NCBI RefSeq assembly: GCF_041415945.1
Contig: NZ_JBGCUS010000001.1
Span: 1,798,001-1,862,000 of the forward strand
DNA: 64,000 nucleotides
DNA from: Ancylobacter sp. IITR112
GTDB taxonomy: Bacteria; Pseudomonadota; Alphaproteobacteria; Rhizobiales; Xanthobacteraceae
Direction of reading: 5' to 3'
The notes beneath the pieces were generated by a model. The model made no database searches. It worked only from the letters and a program-made list of their open reading frames with translations, and was not told the origin of the DNA. Shown piece after piece: positions 38,483 to 47,555 of the stretch. A program made the translations under genes and the position numbers. Position 1 is the stretch's first letter. Each line of letters begins with the position of its first letter.

Positions 38483-39909
38483 GACATCACCCCTTGAAGA
38501 GCCGTGTCCAGCGCCGCGACATCAAGCGCCGAGCGGGAAAGGACCATGCAGGAGATAGGCCCGGTCAGCGGAGAGCCTCCATTGGGCGATGCGCCGATCC
38601 GGTCGAAAACTTGTCCGTAGCTATCGAGCGATGGAGTGGTGGTGCCGAGCGAGGCCGTCGTGGTCGTGCCGTCAATGGCGAAATCCACGTTGCCGGCCGT
38701 GAACCGGGCGCGGCCAATCATTCTAGCCCAAGTGCCCGCTGTATAAGACCGAGAGGCAAGCGGCGGGTTATCGGCGTCATTGGCGGAAGCGGAGAAACGT
38801 GCCGACGTGCCGACGATGCAGAGCAGGCCGAGACGGTACCAACTGATATTTGGCGCCGCGCGGCTTGCCGTGAAGAATGCGCCGGATGCGCCTGGGGCGG
38901 TAGAAGCCCCCGCGAGGGCTACCGTGACGTTGCTGGCGTTCCGCGCAAAGCCGGCCGTTTCCGGGCTGTAGCTCTGGGTACCGGAGAAGACCAGCATGGG
39001 CTTTTCGTTCGGGCCTACGTCGAGCACGCCGGCATTGTAGATGCGGGCCTGCGACGGCCCTGACGCCTGCACCCAACGCCGGCCGTTCCCACTCTGGTCG
39101 TACCACCGGGTGACATAGCCACTCCCCGAACCGCAATGAGCCGTGATTTCGTCGGTGCTGATCCAACGATCAGGACCAAATCCGATATCCGCCTCAAGCC
39201 CATCGCTGGAGCGGCGCACACGGGCGCAGGGGCTTCCGACATAGGACGACAGCAGCAGCTTGAGGCCACTGGCCGAATAGAGGTCAGCGGCAAAGGCATC
39301 GAGCACCGCCGCTGCGATCGTGTAATCCTCGGCCGCGCTCCAGACCCCATTCCCGTGCCTGACTCGGACAGAATAGGTGCCGGGCGACAGGTCGGAGCCG
39401 TCTATTTCAAAGGCGCCATCCGTCGCGACTGCGGCGCTGCGCACCACGCCGTCAATCTCGACATCCACCGTCCAGCCGGCGATGCCAGTGCCAAGGATGA
39501 AATAGTCGAACAGCGTGATTTCAGGCAGCGGCACCATGTCGGACGGGAAGACCAAAAGGGAGAAAGAGACCTGCGTCTCAATGCCGACGGCGGAATAGGA
39601 GATGCCGCCTGCACCGCCGACGATCTGCACAACCCGCGTCTGATAGGTCGCGCCGGTGGTAGGAACCGGCATCAGGAACCGCGCGGCGCCGCTGGAAATG
39701 TCCAACAGGAAATCGTCCCAGGTAGCCATCTCGGCTTCGCTGAAGCTCCGGCCCCATTGCATGGTGCCGACATCGTCGGCCGGCCGGCGGCGTTGCCGAG
39801 TGTCGCCGCCTTCCATCTCGGTGACCAGAGCTTCGCGGCCGGGCGTATTGCCCCACTGGTCACGCCAGGGCCGGTATGGCAGCGCAAGCGGCCATTCGAA
39901 ATAGGTCAT
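38479..39909 (-). CDS. Minor tail protein fused to an arabinofuranosidase-B-like lectin fold
   Basis: This 476-residue protein has two parts. Residues 1-120 (MTYFEWPLALPYRPWRDQWG, TMQWGRSFSEAEMATWDDFL) are a tail-hub type domain normally found alone after the tape measure. Residues about 205-470 resemble the jellyroll seen in AbfB-type arabinofuranosidase catalytic domains and LamG-like phage adhesins: SPCARVRRSSDGLEADIGFG and GSGYVTRWYDQSGNGRRWVQ are characteristic. The second part probably binds or trims surface polysaccharide; catalytic activity cannot be judged. Confidence 0.75.
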   Translation of the reverse strand: MTYFEWPLALPYRPWRDQWGNTPGREALVTEMEGGDTRQRRRPADDVGTMQWGRSFSEAEMATWDDFLLDISSGAARFLMPVPTTGATYQTRVVQIVGGAGGISYSAVGIETQVSFSLLVFPSDMVPLPEITLFDYFILGTGIAGWTVDVEIDGVVRSAAVATDGAFEIDGSDLSPGTYSVRVRHGNGVWSAAEDYTIAAAVLDAFAADLYSASGLKLLLSSYVGSPCARVRRSSDGLEADIGFGPDRWISTDEITAHCGSGSGYVTRWYDQSGNGRRWVQASGPSQARIYNAGVLDVGPNEKPMLVFSGTQSYSPETAGFARNASNVTVALAGASTAPGASGAFFTASRAAPNISWYRLGLLCIVGTSARFSASANDADNPPLASRSYTAGTWARMIGRARFTAGNVDFAIDGTTTTASLGTTTPSLDSYGQVFDRIGASPNGGSPLTGPISCMVLSRSALDVAALDTALQGVMS

Positions 39910-42305
39910 CAGGCGGTGCCCCTGCGCAGGCCGGGATAGTTGGTCTCCAGCGTCCGCGCGGCGCGCCCGCGCGCCTGGAACTGGTCAACCATAGCCGTCT
40001 CGACCATGCGTTCGATCGTGAGCTTGAGGTTCACCTCGCCATTGGCGCCGGTCGATTTCTCGACACCCACCTTGGCACCGGCGTTGTTGACCACCTGGAC
40101 ATTGACCTGAGAACCGCCGCCAGCGGCCGACATCGATGCCATGGCCTTCATGGCGCCAAACACGTCCTGCGTCGGGCTCACCTGCGCGCCCTTGGGCAGG
40201 TTCACCAGTTCCGGGCCGTGCTCGCCGACGATGGACAGGCCACCGCGCCAGTTGTCGTTGCCGGCGGCGTTCCCCGGGATTGCGCCCATGATGCCGGTCA
40301 CCAGCGAGCCGAGAATGCCCCCCGGAGCCCCGTTGGTGCCCGTCGTGCCGAACAGGCCGGCCAACGGGCCGGTGCCGAGCAGCGCCGCCTGCAGTGCCAT
40401 TTCCAGCAGCTTGTCGGTCAGGTCGGTGATGACATCACCGAACTCCTTGCCGCCGCTGATCAGGCCGGAGAAGGCATCGTAGCCGAGTTGGGCGAAGCCG
40501 TTGGCGGCGTCGTTGAAGGCATCCTGCCGCTTCTGCAGATCCTCATAGCCTTGGGCTGCCACCGCCGCCCGGTCGGCATAGGCCTCAATCTCGGCATTGA
40601 GCTCTGCCGTGACATCCTTGCCCGCGCGCTGGGCATTGGTCAGGAGTTCCTGCCGAACCCGCAGCCGCTCCACCTCGCCAGCCGAAAGCCCGAAGGCCTC
40701 GGTCTGGAGCTCGATGTCGCGGACATAGTCGTCCACCTGCTGCTTGCTGCGCTCATAGGCGCGATCCAGCTGCTTCTGCCGGTTCTCGGCGTCGCGCGCC
40801 GCTTCGGCCGACGTCTTCTGCGCCTGCTCCAGATCGTAGAGCTTGTTGGCCTGCTCCTCGATCTCCCGGATTTTTGCGGGGTCCGCGCCGCGGTTCTGAT
40901 CGAGATAGCGGCCGACGAACTGCGCGCGCGGATCGCCAACCCGCGAGATCTCCCGGTCAAGGCCCTCCAGGGTGTCGACAGCGCGCTGTGCATTGCGCAG
41001 CTTAAGCAGTTCCTGCTGCGCCTCGGTCGCCTTGCCGGCCAGTTGCGCCACCGTGGCCGCGGCCTTTTCCATCGCCTGTTCGAGGCTGAGCCCCGCGTCG
41101 ACATTGCGGATGATCTCATTGGCGAGATCGCGAAGGGCCGGCGAGCTGTTGCCCAGCCTCGCCACTTCCTCGGCGAAGCCGCGAACATCGGTCTGGCCGT
41201 CGCGAAATTTCTCGATGATCTCAGCAAAGGCCTGATATTTTGGCAGGATATCATCCGACATGACACCGGTGAAATTCCCCATCGGGTCATAGACCGGGCC
41301 GGAGGTGAACCCTTCCGCGAAGGTGCGCTTGAAGTCGTCGAGGCGCCTCTGGAGCTTTTCGAGTTGGTCCGTCGCCTGAAGCGTCAGGATTTCCTTGCTG
41401 CGCTCGGAAAAATTCCCGGCCGCCGTCTCGGCGTTGTTGTAGGCGTCCGTGACCAGACCGATGGTCTTGGAGCTTCGCTCCATCAGCTCTTCGAGCGTCT
41501 CGGTCTCTCCGCTCAGAGCCTGGAAGGCCGCATAGGCGGCATACCCGCCGATCACCAAGCCCCCGAGCGCCAGCGTCGTCGGGTTGATCAGTGCGAGAAG
41601 CCCCTGCCCTACTCCCGAGAGGATCTCGGTGAGGCCGCGCTTGCCCATGATCTGGCTGATCTGCGAACCCTGCTGGGTCATTACCAGGAACGGCGACTGC
41701 CCGCCGGCAAGCGAGACGCCGATGTCCTGCAGCTGTGCCGTGAGGTTCGATACCTCGTGCGTCGCCAGCTTGGTCGACGTCGCCGTCTGGTTGATGATCG
41801 CCGGCGCCTGGCCCAGGCTCGACATCAGCGAGTTTGCGCGCTCGTTGGCGTTCTGCCTGGCGGAAAACGCCGCGCTGGCGCTGCCGAGCCCGGAGAGAGC
41901 GGCTGAGGCCTTCTGCTCGGCGTTGAGCCGGCGCTGCGCAGCGGTCAGTTCATCCGCCGCACCAGCGGAGCGCGAAAACCGCGCCGCGATCTTCTCCTGC
42001 TCCGCGGCGAGTTGATCGGAGTTGATGATGTTCTGCTTGAACGCCAGGTCGAGGACAGAGAGAGCCTTTTCCATGCGGTTCTGCGCGGCATAGGCGGTAT
42101 CGTAGCCCAGCCGCTGGCGATGCAGCGCCTGCTCGGCGCTCAGCAGGGACCGGGTCGCGGAATCCGTGACCGTCGCGGCACGCCCAGTCGCCGTCGCGAC
42201 TTCCCCCTGCGCAGCCGCAAGCTGGTTCACCTCATTGGTGACCTGCTGCACGCCTTCGGACTTCGCCTGGAGCGTAAGCCGGCGGATTTCTTCGACAGAG
42301 GCCAT
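39909..42305 (-). CDS. Tail tape measure protein
   Basis: This 798-residue protein sets tail length and fills the tail tube. It has long helical, Ala/Gln/Glu-rich stretches (residues 1-190 and 300-640), a hydrophobic segment near residue 240 (TLALGGLVIGGYAAYAAFQAL) and a second Gly/Ala-rich region around 690. By the usual rule of about 1.5 angstrom per residue the tail would be near 120 nm. It follows the G/GT pair by 12 bases, the classic order. Confidence 0.9.
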   Translation of the reverse strand: MASVEEIRRLTLQAKSEGVQQVTNEVNQLAAAQGEVATATGRAATVTDSATRSLLSAEQALHRQRLGYDTAYAAQNRMEKALSVLDLAFKQNIINSDQLAAEQEKIAARFSRSAGAADELTAAQRRLNAEQKASAALSGLGSASAAFSARQNANERANSLMSSLGQAPAIINQTATSTKLATHEVSNLTAQLQDIGVSLAGGQSPFLVMTQQGSQISQIMGKRGLTEILSGVGQGLLALINPTTLALGGLVIGGYAAYAAFQALSGETETLEELMERSSKTIGLVTDAYNNAETAAGNFSERSKEILTLQATDQLEKLQRRLDDFKRTFAEGFTSGPVYDPMGNFTGVMSDDILPKYQAFAEIIEKFRDGQTDVRGFAEEVARLGNSSPALRDLANEIIRNVDAGLSLEQAMEKAAATVAQLAGKATEAQQELLKLRNAQRAVDTLEGLDREISRVGDPRAQFVGRYLDQNRGADPAKIREIEEQANKLYDLEQAQKTSAEAARDAENRQKQLDRAYERSKQQVDDYVRDIELQTEAFGLSAGEVERLRVRQELLTNAQRAGKDVTAELNAEIEAYADRAAVAAQGYEDLQKRQDAFNDAANGFAQLGYDAFSGLISGGKEFGDVITDLTDKLLEMALQAALLGTGPLAGLFGTTGTNGAPGGILGSLVTGIMGAIPGNAAGNDNWRGGLSIVGEHGPELVNLPKGAQVSPTQDVFGAMKAMASMSAAGGGSQVNVQVVNNAGAKVGVEKSTGANGEVNLKLTIERMVETAMVDQFQARGRAARTLETNYPGLRRGTA

Positions 42306-42317
42306 GGGCTTGGATCC

Positions 42318-43075
42318 TTAGACGGCGCCGCCAGCGCCTTCCCGCTTCCGGTTTATCTGTTCCAGAAACGCGCTATCCATCGCCCGTATGAGCGATGTGA
42401 AGCGGTCAAACTCGTCGATGCCGTCGATGCCGTAGCGTATCGCGTACCGATCGACGGACGAGAACTGGATAGGCCCGACGCCACCGAACCCGATCTGCCG
42501 GTCGGTGGAAAGGGCCCAGAAGGCATTCCACACCGGCAGCAGGTTTTCGGTTAGCGCCGGCTTGCTGCGCATGAATGGCAAATCTGTCACCTTGCCCTTA
42601 TGCGCGGCGAGGATGCGCTTTTCGTGAGGCCCCCACTCCAGATTCCAGTTGAGGGCCTCGTTCAGTTTTTTGCGTCGAGCTCCAGATCCTCGACACCCTG
42701 AGAGGCGACGATCTGGGCGGCAAACCCCACAGCATTGCGCAGCACCCGGCCGATATCAGGATCGTTCAGCAGATCACGCGCCTTGTCCTCCGAGAAGGGC
42801 AGCGCCTTGCCGCTTTCTTCCTCGATGTTCCAGTCGACGAGAATGGTCCGCACCGCCACCTCGACGCTGATGCGCTGGTCGTTCTCCGGCGAAAGCGGCT
42901 TGCGCTCGTCCTTCGGCAGTTCGTTGATCAGCGAAGTCCGCAGGCGGATGGCATCGGAATTGAACGCCCCGCGGACCTTGAGCGCGAGATCGTCGAGGCC
43001 GTCGATCGGGAGATTGCGCACCCAGGCGCCAGCCTCGGCTTTCGCGACTCCGCTGCGTATCTTGGAGAGCTTCAT
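42318..43075 (-). CDS. Tail assembly chaperone GT fusion made by -1 frameshift
   Basis: The gene for the short chaperone ends at 42662, and the downstream frame (to 42318) is open through that point in the -1 frame. A slip on A AAA AAC would join them into one 252-residue protein, with the junction reading DAKKLNEALNWNLEWGP. The T part contains WNAFWALSTDRQIGFGGVGP and is otherwise without a good start codon. In lambda the GT fusion, at a few percent of G, loads the tape measure with tail tube subunits. Gene position just before the tape measure agrees. Confidence 0.8.
42662..43075 (-). CDS. Tail assembly chaperone G
   Basis: This 137-residue protein made by normal termination starts MKLSKIRSGVAKAEAGAWVR and ends LELDAKN. 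It is small, acidic and helical (DLALKVRGAF, EDKARDLLNDPDIGRVL). It is placed between the tail tube and tape measure genes, where lambda-type phages have gpG. It coats the tape measure during assembly and is absent from the virion. Confidence 0.8.
   Translation of the reverse strand: MKLSKIRSGVAKAEAGAWVRNLPIDGLDDLALKVRGAFNSDAIRLRTSLINELPKDERKPLSPENDQRISVEVAVRTILVDWNIEEESGKALPFSEDKARDLLNDPDIGRVLRNAVGFAAQIVASQGVEDLELDAKN
42665..42671 (-). promoter_or_regulatory. Slippery heptamer A AAA AAC (-1 frameshift site)
   Basis: On the minus strand the last codons of gene G read GCA AAA AAC TGA. The heptamer A AAA AAC fits the X XXY YYZ rule and lies immediately before the stop codon. Slipping one base back moves ribosomes into the T frame, as confirmed by codon phase (both frames checked by coordinate). 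Confidence 0.82.
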
Positions 43076-43082
43076 GGGGTCC

Positions 43083-44570
43083 TCAGTTCGGCAGATACCA
43101 GATGCGCGTCACCGAGGCGGTGTAGCCCTTGGTGGCATCGCGGATGGCCTGGAAGGTGGCGGGGAGCATCACGTCTTGGTTCTTCCCCGGCACGGTCGGC
43201 GCGCCGGCGGAAAGCTTGATGCTGGGAAAGTCAAAAACGAGCTTTTCGCGATTGCCGTCGGAACGCCCGACGCGCAGATCGAACGAGGTCAGGGTGTTGT
43301 TGAGGATCTTCGTCAGCACCGAAGCGTCCGAGAAATAGCTCTCCAGCGTGCCGGTGACGTTGAACTCGCCATTGCCCACGCCCACCGCCGCGACGGAACC
43401 CACCGCAGTCTGGCGGCGCAGATTGTTGCCGTAGTTGATCGCCGCGCGCATCACATAGTTGGCGCCGGTGATGGCCGAGCCATCGAAGCCGATGCGGCCG
43501 ACATTGGAAGAGGAGTTCATCACGAACTTGGTCGGCGCAGCGACATCCGAGGCGCCGGAGGCGCGCGTCGTCGTGCTGGTGCCATTGGCGCCGATATAGC
43601 TCTTGTTGAGCGTGACGATAGCCTGGGCCGGCGCCTCGATCGCCAGCGTGTCGAGGATTTGTCCGGTCAGGTATTCATAGGTGACAGGCGAGTGGTCGAG
43701 ATACTGGCGCTCGAAGGTGCTGGAGCGCTTGGTCGTGCCGTTGATCAGGAAGTCGCCGAAATAGAGCTGGATCGTCTTGCTGGTGCCGGCATCGGCCGCC
43801 CAGCCGGTAGGGACGATGTCGAACGAGAGCCGGTTGGCCGAGATGGCGGAGATTCGCGCCCAGTCATTGTTCGCCGCCGTGGTGGCGAAGAAGGTATTGA
43901 TGGCCACGCCGCCGATCTTGATCCATTCGCCGACATTGAGGCTCAGGGTCGTGAAATCCAGCGAGGTGGAGGTCAGGGCATTGCCGCCCGTCACGGTGGC
44001 GACGATGTCGCCCGAGGCGCCCTGATAGCCCACCGCCCGCAGCACCGCCGCGCCAGGGGGCACGGCTTCGTCCACCAGGCCTGGGGACGACGGAGCAATC
44101 ACTGCCGTCGCATTCGTGCTGGCCTGCGCGATGAAGACGCCGTTATTGGCGCTCTGGCCGAAGCCCTCAGCGAGGATGATGTGGTTGGGCAGGAAGGCCG
44201 CGCCGGTGACCACCGTATAGGTGTCGCTCGACGCCGCGACCGCGGTGATGACGCTGTCCGCCGTGCCGTTGTTGTCACGGGTGGGCTTGGTCGCCCACGT
44301 GCCCTGCAGCGCCTCTTCCAGATCGTCATCGACCGACTTGAACGACAGCTCGCCGCCGATGGGGCCGCCTGAGGTGATGCCGGTCAGGATCAGATCGGTG
44401 ACCTGCCGGTCGGAACGGATTTCGTTGGAGATCACCGTGTTCGGATTAGCCGCGAGGCCAGAGGAGGTCTGGCGAACCTCCTTGAACACGGGGCTGGTGG
44501 GCGTCACGCCGAAGGTGCTTTCGCGGACCTTCGACAGCTTGACCCGGTTAGTCGACTGAAGTTCGGCCAT
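43083..44570 (-). CDS. Major tail tube protein
   Basis: This 495-residue protein starts MAELQSTNRVKLSKVRESTFG. The N-terminal 120 residues have the pattern of siphovirus tail tube proteins (EVRQTSSGLAANPNTVISNE, GGPIGGELSFKS). The middle contains Ser/Thr/Ala-rich beta repeats, which likely form an extra surface domain, since simple tube proteins are about 150-300 residues. It stands directly before the tail chaperone pair, as expected for the tube subunit. Confidence 0.75.
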   Translation of the reverse strand: MAELQSTNRVKLSKVRESTFGVTPTSPVFKEVRQTSSGLAANPNTVISNEIRSDRQVTDLILTGITSGGPIGGELSFKSVDDDLEEALQGTWATKPTRDNNGTADSVITAVAASSDTYTVVTGAAFLPNHIILAEGFGQSANNGVFIAQASTNATAVIAPSSPGLVDEAVPPGAAVLRAVGYQGASGDIVATVTGGNALTSTSLDFTTLSLNVGEWIKIGGVAINTFFATTAANNDWARISAISANRLSFDIVPTGWAADAGTSKTIQLYFGDFLINGTTKRSSTFERQYLDHSPVTYEYLTGQILDTLAIEAPAQAIVTLNKSYIGANGTSTTTRASGASDVAAPTKFVMNSSSNVGRIGFDGSAITGANYVMRAAINYGNNLRRQTAVGSVAAVGVGNGEFNVTGTLESYFSDASVLTKILNNTLTSFDLRVGRSDGNREKLVFDFPSIKLSAGAPTVPGKNQDVMLPATFQAIRDATKGYTASVTRIWYLPN

Positions 44571-44584
44571 CGAAAGGGCTCCTG

Positions 44585-44995
44585 TCAGGCGTGGAGGTCG
44601 AAGTGGTATTCAACGGCGCTGGAGAGCATCCAGTAGCCGCCATCGTCGTTTCGGTCGTCGAGAACGCCCCCGGAGGGCGCCCAGGTGGTCACGTGGTCGA
44701 ACTGCTTTCCGCGGAACAGCGCGCGGAGTTCGTCGAGCCAGACGGAATATTCGTCGACACCGGCTCCGATCGGGATGGAGAGCACGAGGCGGATCACGCC
44801 GGCTTCGCGGAACACGTTGTTCCCTGGCGCGCCGACGGTCTTCTGTTCCTCGGTCGCGACGGGGTACTGCACCGAGAGGAAGGCGTCCTTGTCGGCCGGC
44901 GCCGTCATCCCCTCATTGGCGTAGAAGACCGGACACCGGGTCCAATTGGCATCGAGCCGCGCGCGAACGGCGGCCATGACAGCAGCGCAGGCCAT
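44585..44995 (-). CDS. Tail terminator-like protein (DUF4128-type)
   Basis: This 136-residue protein starts MACAAVMAAVRARLDANW. It has a core of FLSVQYPV and GVIRLVLSIPIGAGVDEYSVWLDELRALF, resembling the DUF4128/tail terminator group that caps the tail tube before it joins the head. It lies between the head-tail connection genes and the tube gene, the normal position. The ATG at 44995 is preferred, since an upstream extension overlaps the neighbour. Confidence 0.65.
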   Translation of the reverse strand: MACAAVMAAVRARLDANWTRCPVFYANEGMTAPADKDAFLSVQYPVATEEQKTVGAPGNNVFREAGVIRLVLSIPIGAGVDEYSVWLDELRALFRGKQFDHVTTWAPSGGVLDDRNDDGGYWMLSSAVEYHFDLHA

Positions 44996-44997
44996 GG

Positions 44998-45666
44998 CTA
45001 CCTCAGCGTGATCACGACGGCCGGCTGACGGGTCAGCCACTCGAAGCGCTTGTCGCCCGGCCGGTTTCGGCTGTTCTGGCTCGCGCGCATGTTGGTGGTC
45101 TTGGCCCAGTCGCCGATGGAGCCCGCCGGCAGGGAGCGGTAGCCAAAGCGCACCCGCGCCACATTGGAAAAGCGCCGGCTGGCGAGCGTCGCTACCGCCT
45201 CATAGACGCCATCGGGCGCCATTGGAGACTGGCCGCGCTCGATCTTCCGGGCATAGGGCTGAGCATTCACGAAGGAGTATTCCTGCGCCTCCGGCAGCGT
45301 GGCGCCGGGCTCCACCTCAACCCCGTCGGCAAAGAACAGGTGAGATTCCTGATACCGGCCGGACAGGACCGGGGAATGTTGCATCAGCGTGAGGCCGATC
45401 CACTCGAACAGGTCGTTGAGCAGATCGAACTCGAAAACGATGGTGCCGTCGGGCTTGACCGTTTCCAGCGCCGCGCCGCGCCGCCCGTCGACGAAAGTCT
45501 CATGCGTGGGCACCTGCCCCGTCGCGCGCCGGTTGACCTCCTGGGCTTCCACCAGCGCCTCGCGGGCATAGGCTGCGAACTGCCGGGACCGGTCGGCATC
45601 GTCGCCCACCAGCCGCAGAACGATGTCGCGGTCGATGGTCTCGACCTTGGCGGACACGCGCATCAC
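44998..45666 (-). CDS. Head-tail connection / minor tail protein, 222 residues
   Basis: The protein has an N-terminal half with DADRSRQFAAYAREALVEAQ and a C-terminal half with VNAQPYARKIERGQSPMAPDGVYEAVA and RVRFGYRSLP. The second stretch is typical of gp10/minor tail proteins that complete the head-tail joint. It overlaps the preceding gene by four bases and the tail terminator gene follows two bases later. The assignment comes from position and loose resemblance. Confidence 0.6.
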   Translation of the reverse strand: MMRVSAKVETIDRDIVLRLVGDDADRSRQFAAYAREALVEAQEVNRRATGQVPTHETFVDGRRGAALETVKPDGTIVFEFDLLNDLFEWIGLTLMQHSPVLSGRYQESHLFFADGVEVEPGATLPEAQEYSFVNAQPYARKIERGQSPMAPDGVYEAVATLASRRFSNVARVRFGYRSLPAGSIGDWAKTTNMRASQNSRNRPGDKRFEWLTRQPAVVITLR

Positions 45667-45935
45667 AAACCCACGCGTTCCGGCGCCAGCGCCTTCATGG
45701 TTGCCGGCGCGTCATCGCGAATTCCGACCACAACGGCGCCATGCAGCGTCTGCAATGTGAAATTATCCCCGTCGTGCACCAGGCTCCCTTCTTCCCTGAG
45801 GTACAACGTCACTGTGCCCGCTTCTTCGTCGGCGGTGACGACATCTCTCATGCGCTTGCCATCAAGCGATATTGTCGCCCATCGCGCCCAAAGCACACCG
45901 AACCCGGCATCGGTCTCGTCAACAGAGATTCTCAT
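45663..45935 (-). CDS. Small head-tail region protein, 90 residues
   Basis: The function is unknown. The short beta-rich acidic protein has VLWARWATISLDGKRMRDVV and VTLYLREEGSLVHDGDNFTL. It overlaps both neighbours by one to four bases, so it is surely translated within the head-tail connector unit. It could be a head-closure component. Confidence 0.6.
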   Translation of the reverse strand: MRISVDETDAGFGVLWARWATISLDGKRMRDVVTADEEAGTVTLYLREEGSLVHDGDNFTLQTLHGAVVVGIRDDAPATMKALAPERVGL

Positions 45936-46309
45936 CAGCCGCGTACCTGGAGCTCTATGCGGACAAGCTGCCCGTCCATGTAGAAGGGCGTTGCCGCCAG
46001 GATGTTGCGCGCCCGGCCGGCGACGATCAGGTTGTCAGTCTTCACCGGCACCCGCCCGTCCGTCCCGTCCACCGGGGTTCCGCCCCAGGAGGCGGCGATA
46101 ATCTGGGTGGGCGAGAGGATCGCGCGGCTGTCGCCCTGGATGATGCCGCCGACCAACTCCTCCGGTAGATAGGCATCCAGCCGCACGCGCACCGTGACGT
46201 CGGAGGCCGTGCGGCTGGGCCCGGTGCCGACATAGCGGCGCAGCGTGGCATTCTGGCCATGCAGGCGGAGCTGGCGATCGAGAGCAACAAGCGCGGCGGT
46301 AGGAGTCAC
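45935..46309 (-). CDS. Head-tail connector region protein, 124 residues
   Basis: This 124-residue protein starts MTPTAALVALDRQLRLHGQN. It shows a beta pattern (VTVRVRLDAYLPEELVGGII, SPTQIIAASWGG, LVRIELQVRG) similar to head-closure or head-tail adaptor proteins, which are small beta-barrels. It overlaps the upstream connector gene by four bases. No specific family was recognised. Confidence 0.55.
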   Translation of the reverse strand: MTPTAALVALDRQLRLHGQNATLRRYVGTGPSRTASDVTVRVRLDAYLPEELVGGIIQGDSRAILSPTQIIAASWGGTPVDGTDGRVPVKTDNLIVAGRARNILAATPFYMDGQLVRIELQVRG

Positions 46310-46941
46310 GACACCCAGACCGTGCGATAGGGATCAAGCATAGCCTGCACGGCCGGCGAGAAGGCGCTGCCGCTTCCCGCTGCGCCGAAGCCGCCGATCC
46401 AGAATTCCTGCTCGCCCATACCGTCGACCTTGTCGCGCTTGAGGAGAGGATCTCGGTTCTTGGCGCTCCACTGTTCCTGAACTGCCTGCATCGCGGCCAA
46501 GGCGAGATCGTCAGGAACCGCGGAGAAGCCTGCTTGGTAGCTCACGACGACAACCGCCGGGCACCAGAGGCCGTACCGACCATCGTAAAGCCGCCGGGTC
46601 ATGCCCGCCGCAGCAGCGAGCTCATAGTCGGACGCCGCGGCAGCGACGCCGTCGATGGTGAGCGAAGACACGGACGCGACAAACCGGCGAGCAAGGATCA
46701 GGGCTGACACACTGGAGGACAGCCGGAACGTCTGAGAAACCGTCTCGCGCTTCAGCGTCGGAATGTGAACCCCGTCACTGGTCACAGCGCATTCCTGCGC
46801 GATGCGATCAGCAACAGCCAGGCCGAGGCTCTCCAGAGCCCCATCCCGTGAGACGTCCCCTGCTTCGAGGCCTGCTGCCTCCCGAAGCTGCTCGATGGTG
46901 AGCAGCTTGCGGTCTTCCGCAGGGACGGTGACGGTGAACAT
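46306..46941 (-). CDS. Head-tail connector protein (gp6-like)
   Basis: This 211-residue protein is helical and resembles HK97 gp6-type connectors that sit below the portal. It has SLGLAVADRIAQEC with a following TFRLSSSVSALILARRFV, and the typical end segment DDLALAAMQAVQEQWSAKNRDPLLKRDKVDG. Position in the row fits. It starts three bases after the preceding gene. Confidence 0.7.
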   Translation of the reverse strand: MFTVTVPAEDRKLLTIEQLREAAGLEAGDVSRDGALESLGLAVADRIAQECAVTSDGVHIPTLKRETVSQTFRLSSSVSALILARRFVASVSSLTIDGVAAAASDYELAAAAGMTRRLYDGRYGLWCPAVVVVSYQAGFSAVPDDLALAAMQAVQEQWSAKNRDPLLKRDKVDGMGEQEFWIGGFGAAGSGSAFSPAVQAMLDPYRTVWVS

Positions 46942-46944
46942 CGA

Positions 46945-47274
46945 TCAGATTTCCACGCGCCGGGCGAGCTCAGCTTCGATGATGGCCTCCGCCGCATCGG
47001 TGTTATCGACCTCGTCGCCGCTAATTTCGCGCGCAAGCTTCTTCTTCGTCGCATGGTGGAGGGAGTGCCAGTCCGCCGGGATATCGACAGGCGGAGCGTC
47101 TTCCTTACCCCCGGCCGTCGCGCCAGCCAGCTTCACATAGCCCTCATCGGTGAGGCCCTTCAGCAGGTCGAGCCGCACCCTGTCGGGCGTGCCGGCAACG
47201 AGCTGGCGAATCTTGATGCCATCGTCCGAAACCGGGACGTTCCGAAGCACTTCAACGTCAACCATTTCGAGCAT
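46945..47274 (-). CDS. Prophage head-region protein, 109 residues
   Basis: No family was recognised. The start MLEMVDVEVLRNVPVS has a strong GAGGGGGGA ribosome site; another ATG three codons in is possible. The C-terminal half is charged and helical (SLHHATKKKLAREISGDEVD). It lies between the spike-base-like gene and the connector gene. The position suggests a minor head or connector protein. Confidence 0.55.
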   Translation of the reverse strand: MLEMVDVEVLRNVPVSDDGIKIRQLVAGTPDRVRLDLLKGLTDEGYVKLAGATAGGKEDAPPVDIPADWHSLHHATKKKLAREISGDEVDNTDAAEAIIEAELARRVEI

Positions 47275-47284
47275 GGATCCCCCC

Positions 47285-47539
47285 TCAGTACAGCGCGACC
47301 ATATTGGTCGCCGTGGTTCCAGATACCCGCACGGCTTTGGCGCGGATCGGCAGCACAGTTCCGGCGGGAACGCCGGGGATCGTAACGGCACCCGCATCAT
47401 TCTCGGCGACGATGGCGACATCGCCTGCGCCTCCGACCCACAGCGCCTTACAGACCCCGCCGGGGAGATCGTCTGTCGCGTGAGGCGAGACAGCCGCGAG
47501 GCTGCGCGCCGGCGTGCTGGGTGAACTCGGTTCAGCCAT
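47285..47539 (-). CDS. Spike base-like protein (RCAP_Rcc01079 type)
   Basis: This 84-residue beta-rich protein starts MAEPSSPSTPARSLAAVSPH and contains LPGGVCKALWVGGAGDVAIV and PIRAKAVRVSGTTATNMVALY. This pattern recurs in phages and gene transfer agents of alphaproteobacteria, where it is annotated as the base of head spikes. It sits among the head genes here. The naming is from memory of the family and not proven. Confidence 0.6.
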   Translation of the reverse strand: MAEPSSPSTPARSLAAVSPHATDDLPGGVCKALWVGGAGDVAIVAENDAGAVTIPGVPAGTVLPIRAKAVRVSGTTATNMVALY

Positions 47540-47555
47540 CTGTCTGTCTCCGGCC

